Below, piece after piece: positions 17,332-26,109 of a stretch of 42,347 bases of DNA; the first letter of the stretch is position 1; every line of letters begins with the position of its first letter. The stretch is from NCBI GenBank assembly GCA_021787735.1, contig JAJYLL010000036.1, forward strand, positions 1-42,347, read 5' to 3'. Source of the stretch: Acidobacteriota bacterium (GTDB lineage: Bacteria > Acidobacteriota > Terriglobia > UBA7540). The notes beneath the pieces are model-generated. The model made no database searches. It was not told the DNA's origin and worked only from the letters and a program-made list of their open reading frames with translations. Position numbers and translations under genes: made by a program.

Positions 17332-18732
17332 ATGATCGGACTTCATGAACTTGACACTCCCCGAATCGTTCCTCAATTGCATCCACAATTCGCGCCTGCC
17401 GTGCTCGCGGACCGGGCTTACCTGCAGAAAGTAAGAGAATCAGGCAAGGCCGTACCGCTGGTTATTTGCCTTGAGCGCGGTCAAGGGGAAGTGTCAGTTT
17501 ACCAGACCCAGGCATTCGATGAGTCTCATCCGTTGGCGCCGTTGAACCTTCGTTACGCCGAGCGTACTCTCAAAATGCTGCTATGGCAGAGAGGCGGGTG
17601 GCATGTGATCGTAGGCGGCCCCAGGAGCATCGGCGAGCATCTTCAGAAAGTCTATTCGTCAGGTGGCACGCGTGCGTTTGATTCGGATTTCATGGGCGGA
17701 GTTTATGAACATCCATTCACTGTTGAAAGCACATCGCCCGACAAGGTGCCGGAAGCGTCCGAGGGCTCGTTGCAGATTGGGCGCCATCTTGATGGATGCC
17801 GGATTGGGTTTGACCTTGGAGCCACTGATCGTAAAGTGGCTGCGGTAATTGACGGGCAGTCTGTTTACAGTGAGGAAATTGTCTGGGACCCACGGAATTC
17901 CGCGGACCCGAGTTACCACTTTAACGAGATCATGGCCGGCCTGAAATCGGCGGCGAGCCACATGCCCCGAGTGGATGCTATCGGCGGGAGCTCAGCCGGT
18001 GTTTACATTAACAATCGCCCGCGTGTGGCGTCTTTATTCCGCGGAATTCCCAAGGATCTGTTTGAGGCAAAAACAACGCGGCTGTTTCTTGACCTGCAGC
18101 AAGCCTGGGGCGGCATCCCGTTTGTGGTAGTAAACGACGGCGAGGTGACGGCGCTTGCCGGATCCATGTCGCTGAACGACAATGCGGTACTTGGGATCGC
18201 ACTCGGGTCGAGCCAGGCCGGTGGGTATGTGATGCCTAATGGTGGGATCAGTACCTGGCTTGATGAACTCGCGTTTGTGCCAGTGGATTACGATCCGCAA
18301 GCCCCTGTGGATGAGTGGTCGGGCGATCCCGGCGTTGGTGCTCAGTATTTTTCACAGCAGGCGGTATTCCGCCTCGCCCCAGTTGCGGGAATTCAGCTTG
18401 ACCCCAAGTTGGGACCGGCGGACCAACTCAAGTCAGTGCAGTCTCTGCTGAGCAAGGGCGATGAACGGGCGAAGAGTATCTTTGAGACCATCGGCGTTTA
18501 CGTGGGCTACGGAGTGGCGCACTACGCCGATTTCTATGAACTGCGGCACGTGCTGATTCTGGGCCGGGTGACCTCGGGCGATGGCGGGTATATTGTCCTG
18601 GACAGGGCACAGGAAGTGATGCGAACGGAATTTCCGGAACTTGCGGAGAAGATTGAGCTGCACTTGCCGGATGAGAAAACTCGGAGGGTTGGCCAGGCCG
18701 TCGCAGCTGCAAGCTTGCCGGCTACTCATTAA
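17332..18732 (+). CDS. ROK-like ASKHA protein with ~150-residue N-terminal extension
   Basis: The protein has 466 residues; GGAAAGGAAA precedes ATG 17332. From about residue 157 it is ROK-like: a phosphate-1 loop GFDLGATDRK (159-168), GGSSAGVYINN (218-228), and NDGEVTALAG with candidate catalytic Asp269, followed by GIALGSSQAGGYV. Bacterial ROK sugar kinases or regulators normally carry a Cys/His zinc motif (GHxx…CxCGxxGC); I do not find it. The N-terminal extension is unfamiliar. The PIG-L deacetylase gene follows after 15 bases, so the pair probably handles an acylated amino sugar or related glycoside. Kinase activity is inferred, not shown. Confidence 0.75.
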   Translation: MIGLHELDTPRIVPQLHPQFAPAVLADRAYLQKVRESGKAVPLVICLERGQGEVSVYQTQAFDESHPLAPLNLRYAERTLKMLLWQRGGWHVIVGGPRSIGEHLQKVYSSGGTRAFDSDFMGGVYEHPFTVESTSPDKVPEASEGSLQIGRHLDGCRIGFDLGATDRKVAAVIDGQSVYSEEIVWDPRNSADPSYHFNEIMAGLKSAASHMPRVDAIGGSSAGVYINNRPRVASLFRGIPKDLFEAKTTRLFLDLQQAWGGIPFVVVNDGEVTALAGSMSLNDNAVLGIALGSSQAGGYVMPNGGISTWLDELAFVPVDYDPQAPVDEWSGDPGVGAQYFSQQAVFRLAPVAGIQLDPKLGPADQLKSVQSLLSKGDERAKSIFETIGVYVGYGVAHYADFYELRHVLILGRVTSGDGGYIVLDRAQEVMRTEFPELAEKIELHLPDEKTRRVGQAVAAASLPATH

Positions 18733-18747
18733 AGTGAGGAGGAAGCG

Positions 18748-19596
18748 ATGAAGTTTCATAACCCAGGATCAGAAATCTACGTTCCGGACGGGGATTCGGC
18801 GGATCAGGCCGTGGCGCGGACAACGCACTTCGCTGTCGGGGCCCATCAGGATGACCTTGAGATCATGGCTTACCATGGAATCCTTGAGTGTTTTGGCAAG
18901 CCGGACAAACACTTTACGGGCGTGACCGTTACCAATGGCGCGGGCAGTCCGCGTGACGACCTTTATGCCAGATACTCGGACGAGGAGATGCAAAAAGTGC
19001 GGCGGGTTGAGCAACGAAAAGCCGCGTACGTGGGCGAGTACTCAGCCCAGGTTTTCCTTGACTACACCAGCGGGGCGGTAAAGGACAAGAATAACCCCGA
19101 CGTTGTTGCGGACCTGCAGCAACTGTTGAGTGCTGCTAACGCGAAGGTTGTTTACACTCACAACCTGGCCGACAAGCATGACACCCACGTCGGCGTTACT
19201 CTGCGATTGATCCAGGCGATTCGTAACTTTGCTCCCGGCGCGCGGCCGGAGAAGCTTTACGGCTGTGAGGTCTGGCGGGGCCTTGATTGGCTGAATGACG
19301 AGGATAAGGTTGTTTTTGACATCAGCGCTCATGAAAACCTTGCCATGTCGCTCGTAGGTGTTTTCGATTCACAGATTTGCGGCGGCAAACGGTATGACCT
19401 TGCAACTGCCGGGCGTCGCAGAGCCAACGCCACCTACTTAGCTTCCCACGCTACGGATGTGGCCACTTCCGTGATCTTTGGAGTTGATCTAACACCCCTC
19501 ATCAAGGATGACCAACTCGATCCTGCCAAATACATCAACAGCTTTATCGATCGCTTTGCACAAGAAGTTTCCGCGCGACTTTCCAAGTTAAGGTAG
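18748..19596 (+). CDS. PIG-L family deacetylase
   Basis: The 282-residue protein contains the metal-binding motif of PIG-L/LmbE enzymes in the variant AHQDDLE (residues 32-38; usual AHPDDxE). The later histidine pair HDTHVGV has His144 and His147, the HxxH ligand element. These zinc enzymes remove N-acetyl groups from sugars such as GlcNAc derivatives. GAGGAGG lies just before ATG 18748 and the gap from the ROK-like gene is 15 bases, so they are one transcription unit. No signal peptide is seen, so it acts in the cytoplasm. A long hairpin follows. Confidence 0.88.
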   Translation: MKFHNPGSEIYVPDGDSADQAVARTTHFAVGAHQDDLEIMAYHGILECFGKPDKHFTGVTVTNGAGSPRDDLYARYSDEEMQKVRRVEQRKAAYVGEYSAQVFLDYTSGAVKDKNNPDVVADLQQLLSAANAKVVYTHNLADKHDTHVGVTLRLIQAIRNFAPGARPEKLYGCEVWRGLDWLNDEDKVVFDISAHENLAMSLVGVFDSQICGGKRYDLATAGRRRANATYLASHATDVATSVIFGVDLTPLIKDDQLDPAKYINSFIDRFAQEVSARLSKLR

Positions 19597-19602
19597 CAAG
19601 GG

Positions 19603-19635
19603 CAGGGCACACGCCTGTTCGGTGCGTGTGCCCTG
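19603..19635. terminator. Strong hairpin after the ROK/PIG-L operon
   Basis: CAGGGCACACGC (19603-19614) and GCGTGTGCCCTG (19624-19635) form a perfect 12-bp stem with a 9-base loop, seven bases after the deacetylase stop. There is no T-run, so it may act as an mRNA 3' stabiliser or a factor-dependent terminator. Confidence 0.55.
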
Positions 19636-19672
19636 AACCGAAGAGAACCCCTCTTGCGGAACTTGTCCGCCC

Positions 19673-19816
19673 TTACTCGGCGGGCAGGATGTTCTGATTT
19701 ACACGAAAAAAGTTTGTTGGGTCGTACGTCTTCTTCACAGTGGCCAGCCGTGTGTAGTTTTCGCGGAATGAGGCTTGCACTCGCTCCTGGCCTTTTTCCG
19801 TCCCGTGTCTGAACAG
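19673..19816 (-). pseudogene. C-terminal remnant of a FAD-linked (berberine-bridge-like) oxidase
   Basis: On the minus strand, ending at TAA 19675-19673, the frame reads …RVQASFRENYTRLATVKKTY followed by DPTNFFRVNQNILPAE. This is the characteristic end (BBE domain) of FAD-dependent oxidoreductases, in which YDPTNxFRxNQNI closes the protein. The recognisable part is only about 48 residues; the frame meets a stop near 19862. The FAD-binding domain and the rest are missing, so this is a fossil left by a deletion. Confidence 0.75.
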
Positions 19817-19902
19817 TGCCCGGCGGTGCTCACACTCCGAGAAACCAGGCCCACTGCCTTGCTACAGGCGAATGCCTTCTTGAATTGAATCCCGATCCCT
19901 CT

Positions 19903-20349
19903 TTACGCTGCCTTGAGTTCCGATGTGCAATGGGGGCACCGAAGAGCTTTAAGTGGGATCGTGGAAATACAGTATGGGCAGTCCCGAGTCTCCGGGGCGG
20001 GCGGCGCAGGAGCAGGCTGCCGCAGGCGATTGATCTGCTTCACCAGCAGGAATACCGCGAATGCCGCGATAAGGAACTCAATGACGGTATTGAAAAACAA
20101 TCCGTAACTGATCACAGCTGCACCGGCCTTTTTGGCGTCCGCCAGTGTCGCATAGTGAGTCCCGGACAGGTTAATGAAGAAATTTGAAAAGTCGATCTGG
20201 CCCATCAACTTCCCGATCGGTGGCATGAGGATGTCGTTTACCATGGAGGTAACAACTTTTCCGAAGGCTGCCCCGAGAATGATGCCGACGGCCATGTCAA
20301 ACATGTTTCCCCGGGTAGCGAATTCCTTGAATTCTTTTATTATCTTCAT
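19903..20349 (-). CDS. mscL: Large-conductance mechanosensitive channel with C-terminal zinc ribbon
   Basis: The 148-residue protein starts at [20 protein letters not shown], the conserved MscL N-terminus, and has two transmembrane helices (about 18-42 and 80-105). The pore-lining part [16 protein letters not shown] is intact. It opens under membrane tension to release solutes during osmotic downshock. After a Pro-rich linker, the C-terminus has CPYC (124-127) and CPHC (138-141), a zinc ribbon in place of the usual helical bundle. The start was chosen by homology and a GGAGAGTGGAG before it; an upstream in-frame extension to 20577 has no MscL character. Confidence 0.92.
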   Translation of the reverse strand: MKIIKEFKEFATRGNMFDMAVGIILGAAFGKVVTSMVNDILMPPIGKLMGQIDFSNFFINLSGTHYATLADAKKAGAAVISYGLFFNTVIEFLIAAFAVFLLVKQINRLRQPAPAPPAPETRDCPYCISTIPLKALRCPHCTSELKAA

Positions 20350-20583
20350 CTCCACTCTCCGATTCCAAATTGGTTGACAGAACGTTTGCTGAATGGGAAG
20401 AGTCTGAACTACATTCGTTGCCTCGTCAAGAGGTAGCCTTTGACCTGTGTCAGAAAAGAGGGTTATGTTCGGGCAGGTACTAATCAGAATCGATCGGAAA
20501 TACTGAAGAACGACACTAAGCAGTAATGATGGGCAACGAATTGGAGAGCGGGATAGCGAACGCTTGGAAGGCGGCAAAAACCG

Positions 20584-20982
20584 CTAGTGCCGGTCTTTAT
20601 CCACAGCGGCGACGGCAGCAGATGCTTCATGATCGCCCGCACTCTGTTCGGCTTCATCCATGGGTTGGTGATAAAAGAAAATTCCGAAAAAAGACCCGGC
20701 AGCCGTTGCTACCAGCAGGAAAAAGATAAACGAAATCACCACACCAAGCGCCGTGCCTTGGACCGATTGCGCGCCAGCCAGCTTTCCCATGACGTAGGCG
20801 ATGAATGCTGACGCAAACAGCATAAGAGCATAGCCGGGTACATTCAGCTTTCCACGCCAGGCCGCCGCCGGGATTACAACCACAACAACCAGACAGGAGA
20901 GGGAGAGTGGGACAATTACTCCAAGATTGACGGACAAGAGGGCAGGGAACGCTAAGCAAGCAACAGGCGGAGTTATCAACAT
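20584..20982 (-). CDS. Small membrane protein of unknown function
   Basis: Starting at ATG 20982 with a GGGGGA element upstream (a TTG at 21003 is the alternative), the gene encodes about 132 residues. There are four hydrophobic segments, a short cytosolic linker (AWRGKLN) between helices two and three, and a charged Glu/Asp/His-rich tail. I do not recognise a family. It lies 234 bases upstream of mscL in the same direction. A DnaA-box-like TTATCCACA lies within its last codons. Confidence 0.6.
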   Translation of the reverse strand: MLITPPVACLAFPALLSVNLGVIVPLSLSCLVVVVVIPAAAWRGKLNVPGYALMLFASAFIAYVMGKLAGAQSVQGTALGVVISFIFFLLVATAAGSFFGIFFYHQPMDEAEQSAGDHEASAAVAAVDKDRH

Positions 20983-21975
20983 GATCGGAAAGTCCCCCGG
21001 CAAAAAGAAACAATCATAAGCCTTATGCTAAGCGCTGATCCTGCTGAAGTCAACCCATGAAATGCTCCTGGCCGGGCACATCGCTTAGAAGTAGGACGGC
21101 CGTGGCAATGGTCCCCTTGCCCAGGGCCATTCAAGCAGAAGTGTGCCGAATCCGGAAAATCGTTCAGTGAGAATTCGATAGACAGGCTAAAGGAAACAGG
21201 AATATCAGTGGGAGATATTGGAACCTCCAAGACGCCGCCAGAGGGTTAAGCCCCACCCCCCGGTAAGGGCGCTCATGGTTTGAGTCCAATCACTCGCGAG
21301 AGTGGCAAAGCAGTTTAGAAAACCTCATGAAGAACTCAAAGCACCTCTGAACCAGCAAGGGCCATTAGTCAATTGGCAGACTTGCTAGGACGCCAAACCA
21401 TCGCACCCTCGCCCAAAAGATGGAAATTATCCGTTGGGATAGTAGCGGGGAAGGGAAGGCGAGTGTCAGGTCGCCACGACAAGAACTGGACATTATGCGG
21501 GAGTGATCGACGGGACGCGTCGAGAAGGATGTGCGTTATCCACAGGCGCGTCTGATAATATTTAGGAACGGAGCCGTGAGTTAACATAATGACTTATTCA
21601 CAGGATTCCGCGTTTTATCCACAACTTGCGGACTTTTCGGGGGAAAGTAGGGTTCTCGAGAGTTGTCACGGGTTTTCAAAGTCGAGTTTGACCGGGACCC
21701 TAGCGTGCCAAGGCTTGTCTGGAGCGTCGGTTGCCTGCATGTCGGGCCGTGGACGCCTTTTCGGCTGTGCTTGTTGCTCGATTAGTGATGTATCGGTGTG
21801 GAGGGATCCCAGCCAATTTGACAGTTCGCGCACCTGCTGTCGTGGCCGCGCTTGGAGGCTGCGCTAACCTTGGAATAGGTGAACTGGCCGTTTGCTCAGG
21901 ATGATAGCTCTTTCGTAGAGTGTTGGTTTGTGGTAACTTAGAGAGTTTGCCGGATTGTGAACACAGTAAGCTGCA
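20983..21975. other. Non-coding region between divergent genes
   Basis: Nearly 1 kb without a convincing gene on either strand. It separates minus-strand genes on the left from the recO-glyQ-glyS series on the right. The main content is a DnaA-box cluster with AT-rich patches at 21551-21602. I see no tRNA and no known small RNA. Confidence 0.6.
21536..21623. promoter_or_regulatory. Cluster of three DnaA boxes
   Basis: TTATCCACA occurs exactly at 21536-21544 and 21615-21623, with a one-mismatch TTATTCACA at 21594-21602, all on the plus strand. Another exact copy is at 20597-20605. AT-rich stretches lie between them (TCTGATAATATTTAG and TTAACATAATGACTTA). This suggests DnaA binding, either at a replication origin or as a regulatory site. 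Confidence 0.5.
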
Positions 21976-22722
21976 ATGCCCCTTATTGAAACAGAGGCTA
22001 TCGTTTTAAGGACTCACCGGTTAGGGGAGGCAGACAAGATTGCATCGCTGCTTACGCGGCAACTTGGCCGCCTTCGCGCAGTTGCAAAGGGAGCCTTGAG
22101 CCGGCGCGGGCGTTACGGTGCGTCGCTTGAACCGCTGAGTTACATAAAGGTCTGGATTTACGACCGTGAGAACCGGGACCTTCAGCGTGTGGGCTCAGCC
22201 GAAATATTGGAGTCCTTCTTTGAGATGCAGGGGGACTACCGTGTTCAGCTCGCCGCGCAGTATCTGGCGGAAGTCAGCGAGCGCTTTTTGCCCGACCGAG
22301 AGGTGAACGAGAGGGTCTTTCGGTTGCTTCTAGTGGTTTTGCGGGCCTTGAAGAGGTCTGGAGAAATTAACCGCCCGCTTCTGTTCTTCGATTACTGGTT
22401 GTTGCGCCTCGGGGGGTTCCTGCCGGACCTGAGCCGCTGCATGGGCTGCCAGAAAAGCTTTGCAGGCCAAGACGGCTTTTACGATCCCGTCGCGGTTGCC
22501 TTGGTTTGTGAGAATTGCCGCACGGGCGCTTCGACCGAGCGGGTCTCAGCAAGCGCCTTGGGTTTGGTTGAATTATTCCGGAGAACCCGGATTGAGCAGT
22601 GGATTGAAAAGGAATCTTCGCCTCCGTGTACTCAGGAATTGCGGCGCCTTTTGGAACAAATTATCGAAGCGCACCTTGAGAAAAAGCTTACAACCCGCGC
22701 TTTGCTTGCAGACGCGATCTAA
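21976..22722 (+). CDS. recO: DNA repair protein RecO
   Basis: The 248-residue protein has an N-terminal OB-fold (about 1-80, beginning IETEAIVLRTHRLGEADKI), then a helical domain with a four-cysteine zinc site: C155-x2-C158 (CMGC) and C178-x2-C181 (CENC). RecO loads RecA onto SSB-coated single-stranded DNA with RecR. glyQ starts 45 bases downstream, so they are probably co-transcribed. It is the first gene after the DnaA-box region. Confidence 0.93.
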   Translation: MPLIETEAIVLRTHRLGEADKIASLLTRQLGRLRAVAKGALSRRGRYGASLEPLSYIKVWIYDRENRDLQRVGSAEILESFFEMQGDYRVQLAAQYLAEVSERFLPDREVNERVFRLLLVVLRALKRSGEINRPLLFFDYWLLRLGGFLPDLSRCMGCQKSFAGQDGFYDPVAVALVCENCRTGASTERVSASALGLVELFRRTRIEQWIEKESSPPCTQELRRLLEQIIEAHLEKKLTTRALLADAI

Positions 22723-22767
22723 GATGCCTGTGTTGAACGCGGGGAATATCTAAAACTGCAGGAGAAT

Positions 22768-23712
22768 ATGCCGGAGACGCGATCCATGACAAAGTCAGCG
22801 GAAAATGGGCTTACATTCCAGGAAATGGTACGTCGGCTCACGGACTTCTGGGCGCACCATGGTGCGGTGGTGGCTCTGCCCTACGACTTGGAGGTCGGGG
22901 CAGGGACGATGTGTCCGGAGACGTTTTTCCGTGTCCTCGGCCCAAACCCTTGGAGTGTGGCGTATGTGCAGCCTTCACGGAGGCCTGCGGACGGGCGTTA
23001 CGGAGAGAACCCTAACCGGCTGATCAAGCATACGCAGTTACAGGTGATTTTGAAACCACCGCCGGAGACCGTTCAGGACATCTACCTGTGCAGTCTGAAG
23101 GATATCGGAATTGATTTTCACCACCACGACATCAGGTTCGAGGAGGACAACTGGGAAGCTCCTACGCTCGGTGCATGGGGAATCGGCTGGCAGGTGATGC
23201 TGGACGGTCTTGAAATCACGCAATTCACTTACTTCCAGCAATCTGGCGGAGTTGACCTGGATCCCATTTCGGTTGAGCTGACCTACGGTCTCGAAAGGAT
23301 CGCGGCCTTCCTCCAGAATGTTAATAATGTATATGATGTGAAGTGGAATAACTCGTTGAAATACCGAGACCTTCGCCATCGTGAGGAATTCGAGCTCTCT
23401 CTCTACGATTTTGAGTGTGCCTCACCAGATTCTACGCGTCAGCTTTTCGAGATCTATGAATCGGAGGCAGCGCGATTGCTCAAGGATTACTTTAATGTGG
23501 ATCGTGACCACCGGCCGACTCGGTTCCCATTGCGTAAGGTTTATGAGTTCTGTCTGAAATGCTCCCATCTGTTTAATATCCTCGACGCGCGCGGCGCCAT
23601 CAGCGTGACAGAACGCGTGGCGCTGATTGCAAGGATAAGAAAAATCGCGACGGAGGTAGCTCAGATTTATCTTGAACAATCCATCCCTGCAGCAGAGGTC
23701 GAACAAGTATGA
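22768..23712 (+). CDS. glyQ: Glycine--tRNA ligase alpha subunit
   Basis: The 314-residue catalytic alpha subunit of the heterotetrameric enzyme, which attaches glycine to tRNA-Gly. The signature stretch [20 protein letters not shown], then [19 protein letters not shown] and the [19 protein letters not shown] block, are all conserved. AGGAG lies about five bases before ATG 22768; the [11 protein letters not shown] six codons later is an alternative. Its stop overlaps the glyS start by ATGA. Confidence 0.96.
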   Translation: MPETRSMTKSAENGLTFQEMVRRLTDFWAHHGAVVALPYDLEVGAGTMCPETFFRVLGPNPWSVAYVQPSRRPADGRYGENPNRLIKHTQLQVILKPPPETVQDIYLCSLKDIGIDFHHHDIRFEEDNWEAPTLGAWGIGWQVMLDGLEITQFTYFQQSGGVDLDPISVELTYGLERIAAFLQNVNNVYDVKWNNSLKYRDLRHREEFELSLYDFECASPDSTRQLFEIYESEAARLLKDYFNVDRDHRPTRFPLRKVYEFCLKCSHLFNILDARGAISVTERVALIARIRKIATEVAQIYLEQSIPAAEVEQV

Positions 23713-25904
23713 CGGTTGAGAAAGCTCAGCTTACAGAACCATTGCTGCTTGAGGTAGGAGTCGAAGAAATTCCAGCACGCTTTCTTGCGGGGTCTGAGCA
23801 AAGCCTCGGAGAGCGGCTTACGGAAACCCTGCAAGGCCTGCGCCTGGTGCGCCCCGATGGCTCCCGGGCCAGCACTTTTTCCACACCGCGGCGGCTTGTG
23901 GTCTTCGTGCCGGAAGTTGTGCTGCGCCAGCCGGACGAATTGGAAGAGATTGTCGGCCCACCGGTTAAGGTCGCGTTTGACCCGGAAGGGAAGCCAACGC
24001 GTGCAGCAGAGAGCTTTGCCGAAAGGAATTCAGTTCCGGTCCGCAAGCTGCTCAAGATCGAAACCCCTAAAGGACTCTACCTGGGATTGCGAAAGCGTGC
24101 CAGGGGAAGGGCCGCGCGCGAAATCCTCGCTGCCGCCTTGCCCGATGTCATCTTGGGAGTCAGTTTCCCCAAGAGCATGTACTGGACGGAGAAAGCGGGG
24201 CCCCGGTTTATTCGACCCATCCGGTGGATACTTGCCCTCCTCGGGGAGGGTGAGAACTCCCGGATGGTTCCTTTTGAAATTGCTGGCGTGAAGTCTGGCA
24301 GGTCGACCTACGGCCATCGAGTGGCCGGTTCCAAGGCGATACCCGTAAAAGGCTTCGGGCAGTATATTGAAGAACTACATGAGCATCAGGTAGAGATCGA
24401 TCCTCGCAAGCGCTCGGAGATTATCCGGTCTGAAATTAAGGCAGTACTTGAAGGTAGGAATCTCAATGCTGTGAAAGACGAGGACCTTCACGATTGGGTC
24501 ATTAATTCGACTGAATGGCCGCATGCGTTGCTAGGAAACTTTGATCCAAGGTTTTTGCATCTCCCGCGGGAAATCCTGGTGACGGTCATGCGCGATCACC
24601 AGAAATATTTCGCTGTCGAAGACGCTTCCGGGGCACTGCAACCGAACTTTGTAACGATTATGAATCTGGGGCAGGATGCCGCTGGCCTGATTCGCAATGG
24701 ACACGAGCGGGTTTTGACTGCCCGGTTTGCTGATGCCGAGTTTTTCTGGCAAACGGATTTGCGCGTCAGGCTGGAAGCGAGGCAGGAGTCGCTGGCAAGC
24801 GTGACTTTTCAAGCTCAATTGGGAAGTTACGCTGATAAGGTCGAACGGATGGCTGGAATAGCAGGCGGCATCTGCACGCAGTTGGAGCAACAGGGTGAAA
24901 TCGAGGCCCACGAAACCGAGTATGTGATGCGTGTCGTGCGCTTGTGCAAATGCGATCTGGTCACCCAGATGGTTCGGGAGTTTACCGAACTCCAAGGTGT
25001 TGTGGGTGGCCTTTATGCTCGGGAACAGGGTGAGCCATCCGAGGTTGCAGACGCGATTTATGACCATTACAAGCCCACGAGTGTTGGCGAGGCATGTCCG
25101 CGGAGCAAGGTCGGCGCGGTGGTGGCGCTGGCGGACCGTCTGGACAGTGTAGTGGCCGGGTTTGCTGTCGGCCTTGAGCCTACGGGATCCAGTGACCCAT
25201 TTGGATTGCGGCGGGCAGGGAATGGCATCGTCAAGATTGCAATTGAGTCCTTAAGCAGGCTCGATTTGGGTCTGGCTATTGCCACGGCCGTCGAATTTGC
25301 CGGGAAGATCTTTGCTGGCTCAAAAGAGGACGCTTTAGGGGAGCAGGTAGAGAACTTTCTTCGCGAGCGCATGGAATTTTATTTTCGCGAAGTGGAAGGG
25401 CTTCGATATGACACTGTGCGCTCAATTCTGAGTCCGAATGTTTCCGGCCGGCTCAATGTTCCAGCGACTGCGTTGGCGCGTGCCCGGTCGCTCGAGCTGG
25501 TTCGTGACACAGAAGATTTCCTGGCGCTGGCGGCCGCCGCCAAGCGTACTCGGAATATTCTGACCAAGTCGGGCGGTGTAATGGACGGAGGCGGCGCGCC
25601 CGCCGTGAACGTGGGACTGCTGGGCGACGGACCAGAGCGGGAGTTGTACGCTGCCTACGAGGGCTTGAAAAAGGACTTGGAATCCCTGGAAAGGGCAGGT
25701 GATTTTGGAGCGTCGTTTCGGGCAATGGCAGGGATCCGGTCTCAAGTGGACCTGTTCTTTGACAAGGTTCTGGTGATGGCCGAGGACCCGGCGGTGCGTG
25801 AAAACCGCCTGCGTTTGCTCATTCACCTCAACCGGGACGTCTTTGCCCGTTTTGCTGATCTTTCGGAGATAGCAGTTGAAAACCGCGGTTCTGCGGTGAC
25901 ATAG
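23709..25904 (+). CDS. glyS: Glycine--tRNA ligase beta subunit
   Basis: The 731-residue beta subunit is needed for tRNA binding and has an HD-like region and a C-terminal DALR anticodon-binding domain. Conserved segments include [14 protein letters not shown] at the start, [10 protein letters not shown], the [11 protein letters not shown]…[11 protein letters not shown] block and [16 protein letters not shown] overlap with glyQ implies coupled translation of equimolar subunits. Full length and intact. Confidence 0.96.
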   Translation: MTVEKAQLTEPLLLEVGVEEIPARFLAGSEQSLGERLTETLQGLRLVRPDGSRASTFSTPRRLVVFVPEVVLRQPDELEEIVGPPVKVAFDPEGKPTRAAESFAERNSVPVRKLLKIETPKGLYLGLRKRARGRAAREILAAALPDVILGVSFPKSMYWTEKAGPRFIRPIRWILALLGEGENSRMVPFEIAGVKSGRSTYGHRVAGSKAIPVKGFGQYIEELHEHQVEIDPRKRSEIIRSEIKAVLEGRNLNAVKDEDLHDWVINSTEWPHALLGNFDPRFLHLPREILVTVMRDHQKYFAVEDASGALQPNFVTIMNLGQDAAGLIRNGHERVLTARFADAEFFWQTDLRVRLEARQESLASVTFQAQLGSYADKVERMAGIAGGICTQLEQQGEIEAHETEYVMRVVRLCKCDLVTQMVREFTELQGVVGGLYAREQGEPSEVADAIYDHYKPTSVGEACPRSKVGAVVALADRLDSVVAGFAVGLEPTGSSDPFGLRRAGNGIVKIAIESLSRLDLGLAIATAVEFAGKIFAGSKEDALGEQVENFLRERMEFYFREVEGLRYDTVRSILSPNVSGRLNVPATALARARSLELVRDTEDFLALAAAAKRTRNILTKSGGVMDGGGAPAVNVGLLGDGPERELYAAYEGLKKDLESLERAGDFGASFRAMAGIRSQVDLFFDKVLVMAEDPAVRENRLRLLIHLNRDVFARFADLSEIAVENRGSAVT

Positions 25905-25966
25905 CGGTGGGTTGGGTGCGCTGGGTGTGCTGAGGATGAGCGTATCTAAAGGTTTACTTTGATCTT

Positions 25967-25982
25967 TGTCGGCGCGTCGACT
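25967..25982. repeat. Palindromic site TGTCGGCGCGTCGACT (copy 1)
   Basis: This 16-base element matches TGTCGRCGCGYCGACA at 15 of 16 positions. It lies between glyS and ppdK, about 127 bases before the ppdK start. Related copies are at 29170-29189 and 35510-35527. Confidence 0.6.
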
Positions 25983-26109
25983 TTTGATGGAACCTCGGGG
26001 GTTCGGGCTCCGAAAAGCCTGCTGGTCGACGGTGTGGGCTTGGTTGTGACATGGGGAATTTGGCGGCCATTGGCCGTGCGCAGATATCATGACAAGGAGA
26101 GCTGAAGTT

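Noticed and set aside
21536-21623. Confident call of oriC
   Set aside because: DnaA boxes are clustered, but dnaA, dnaN and other origin neighbours are absent and skew cannot be computed here, so only a candidate site is reported.
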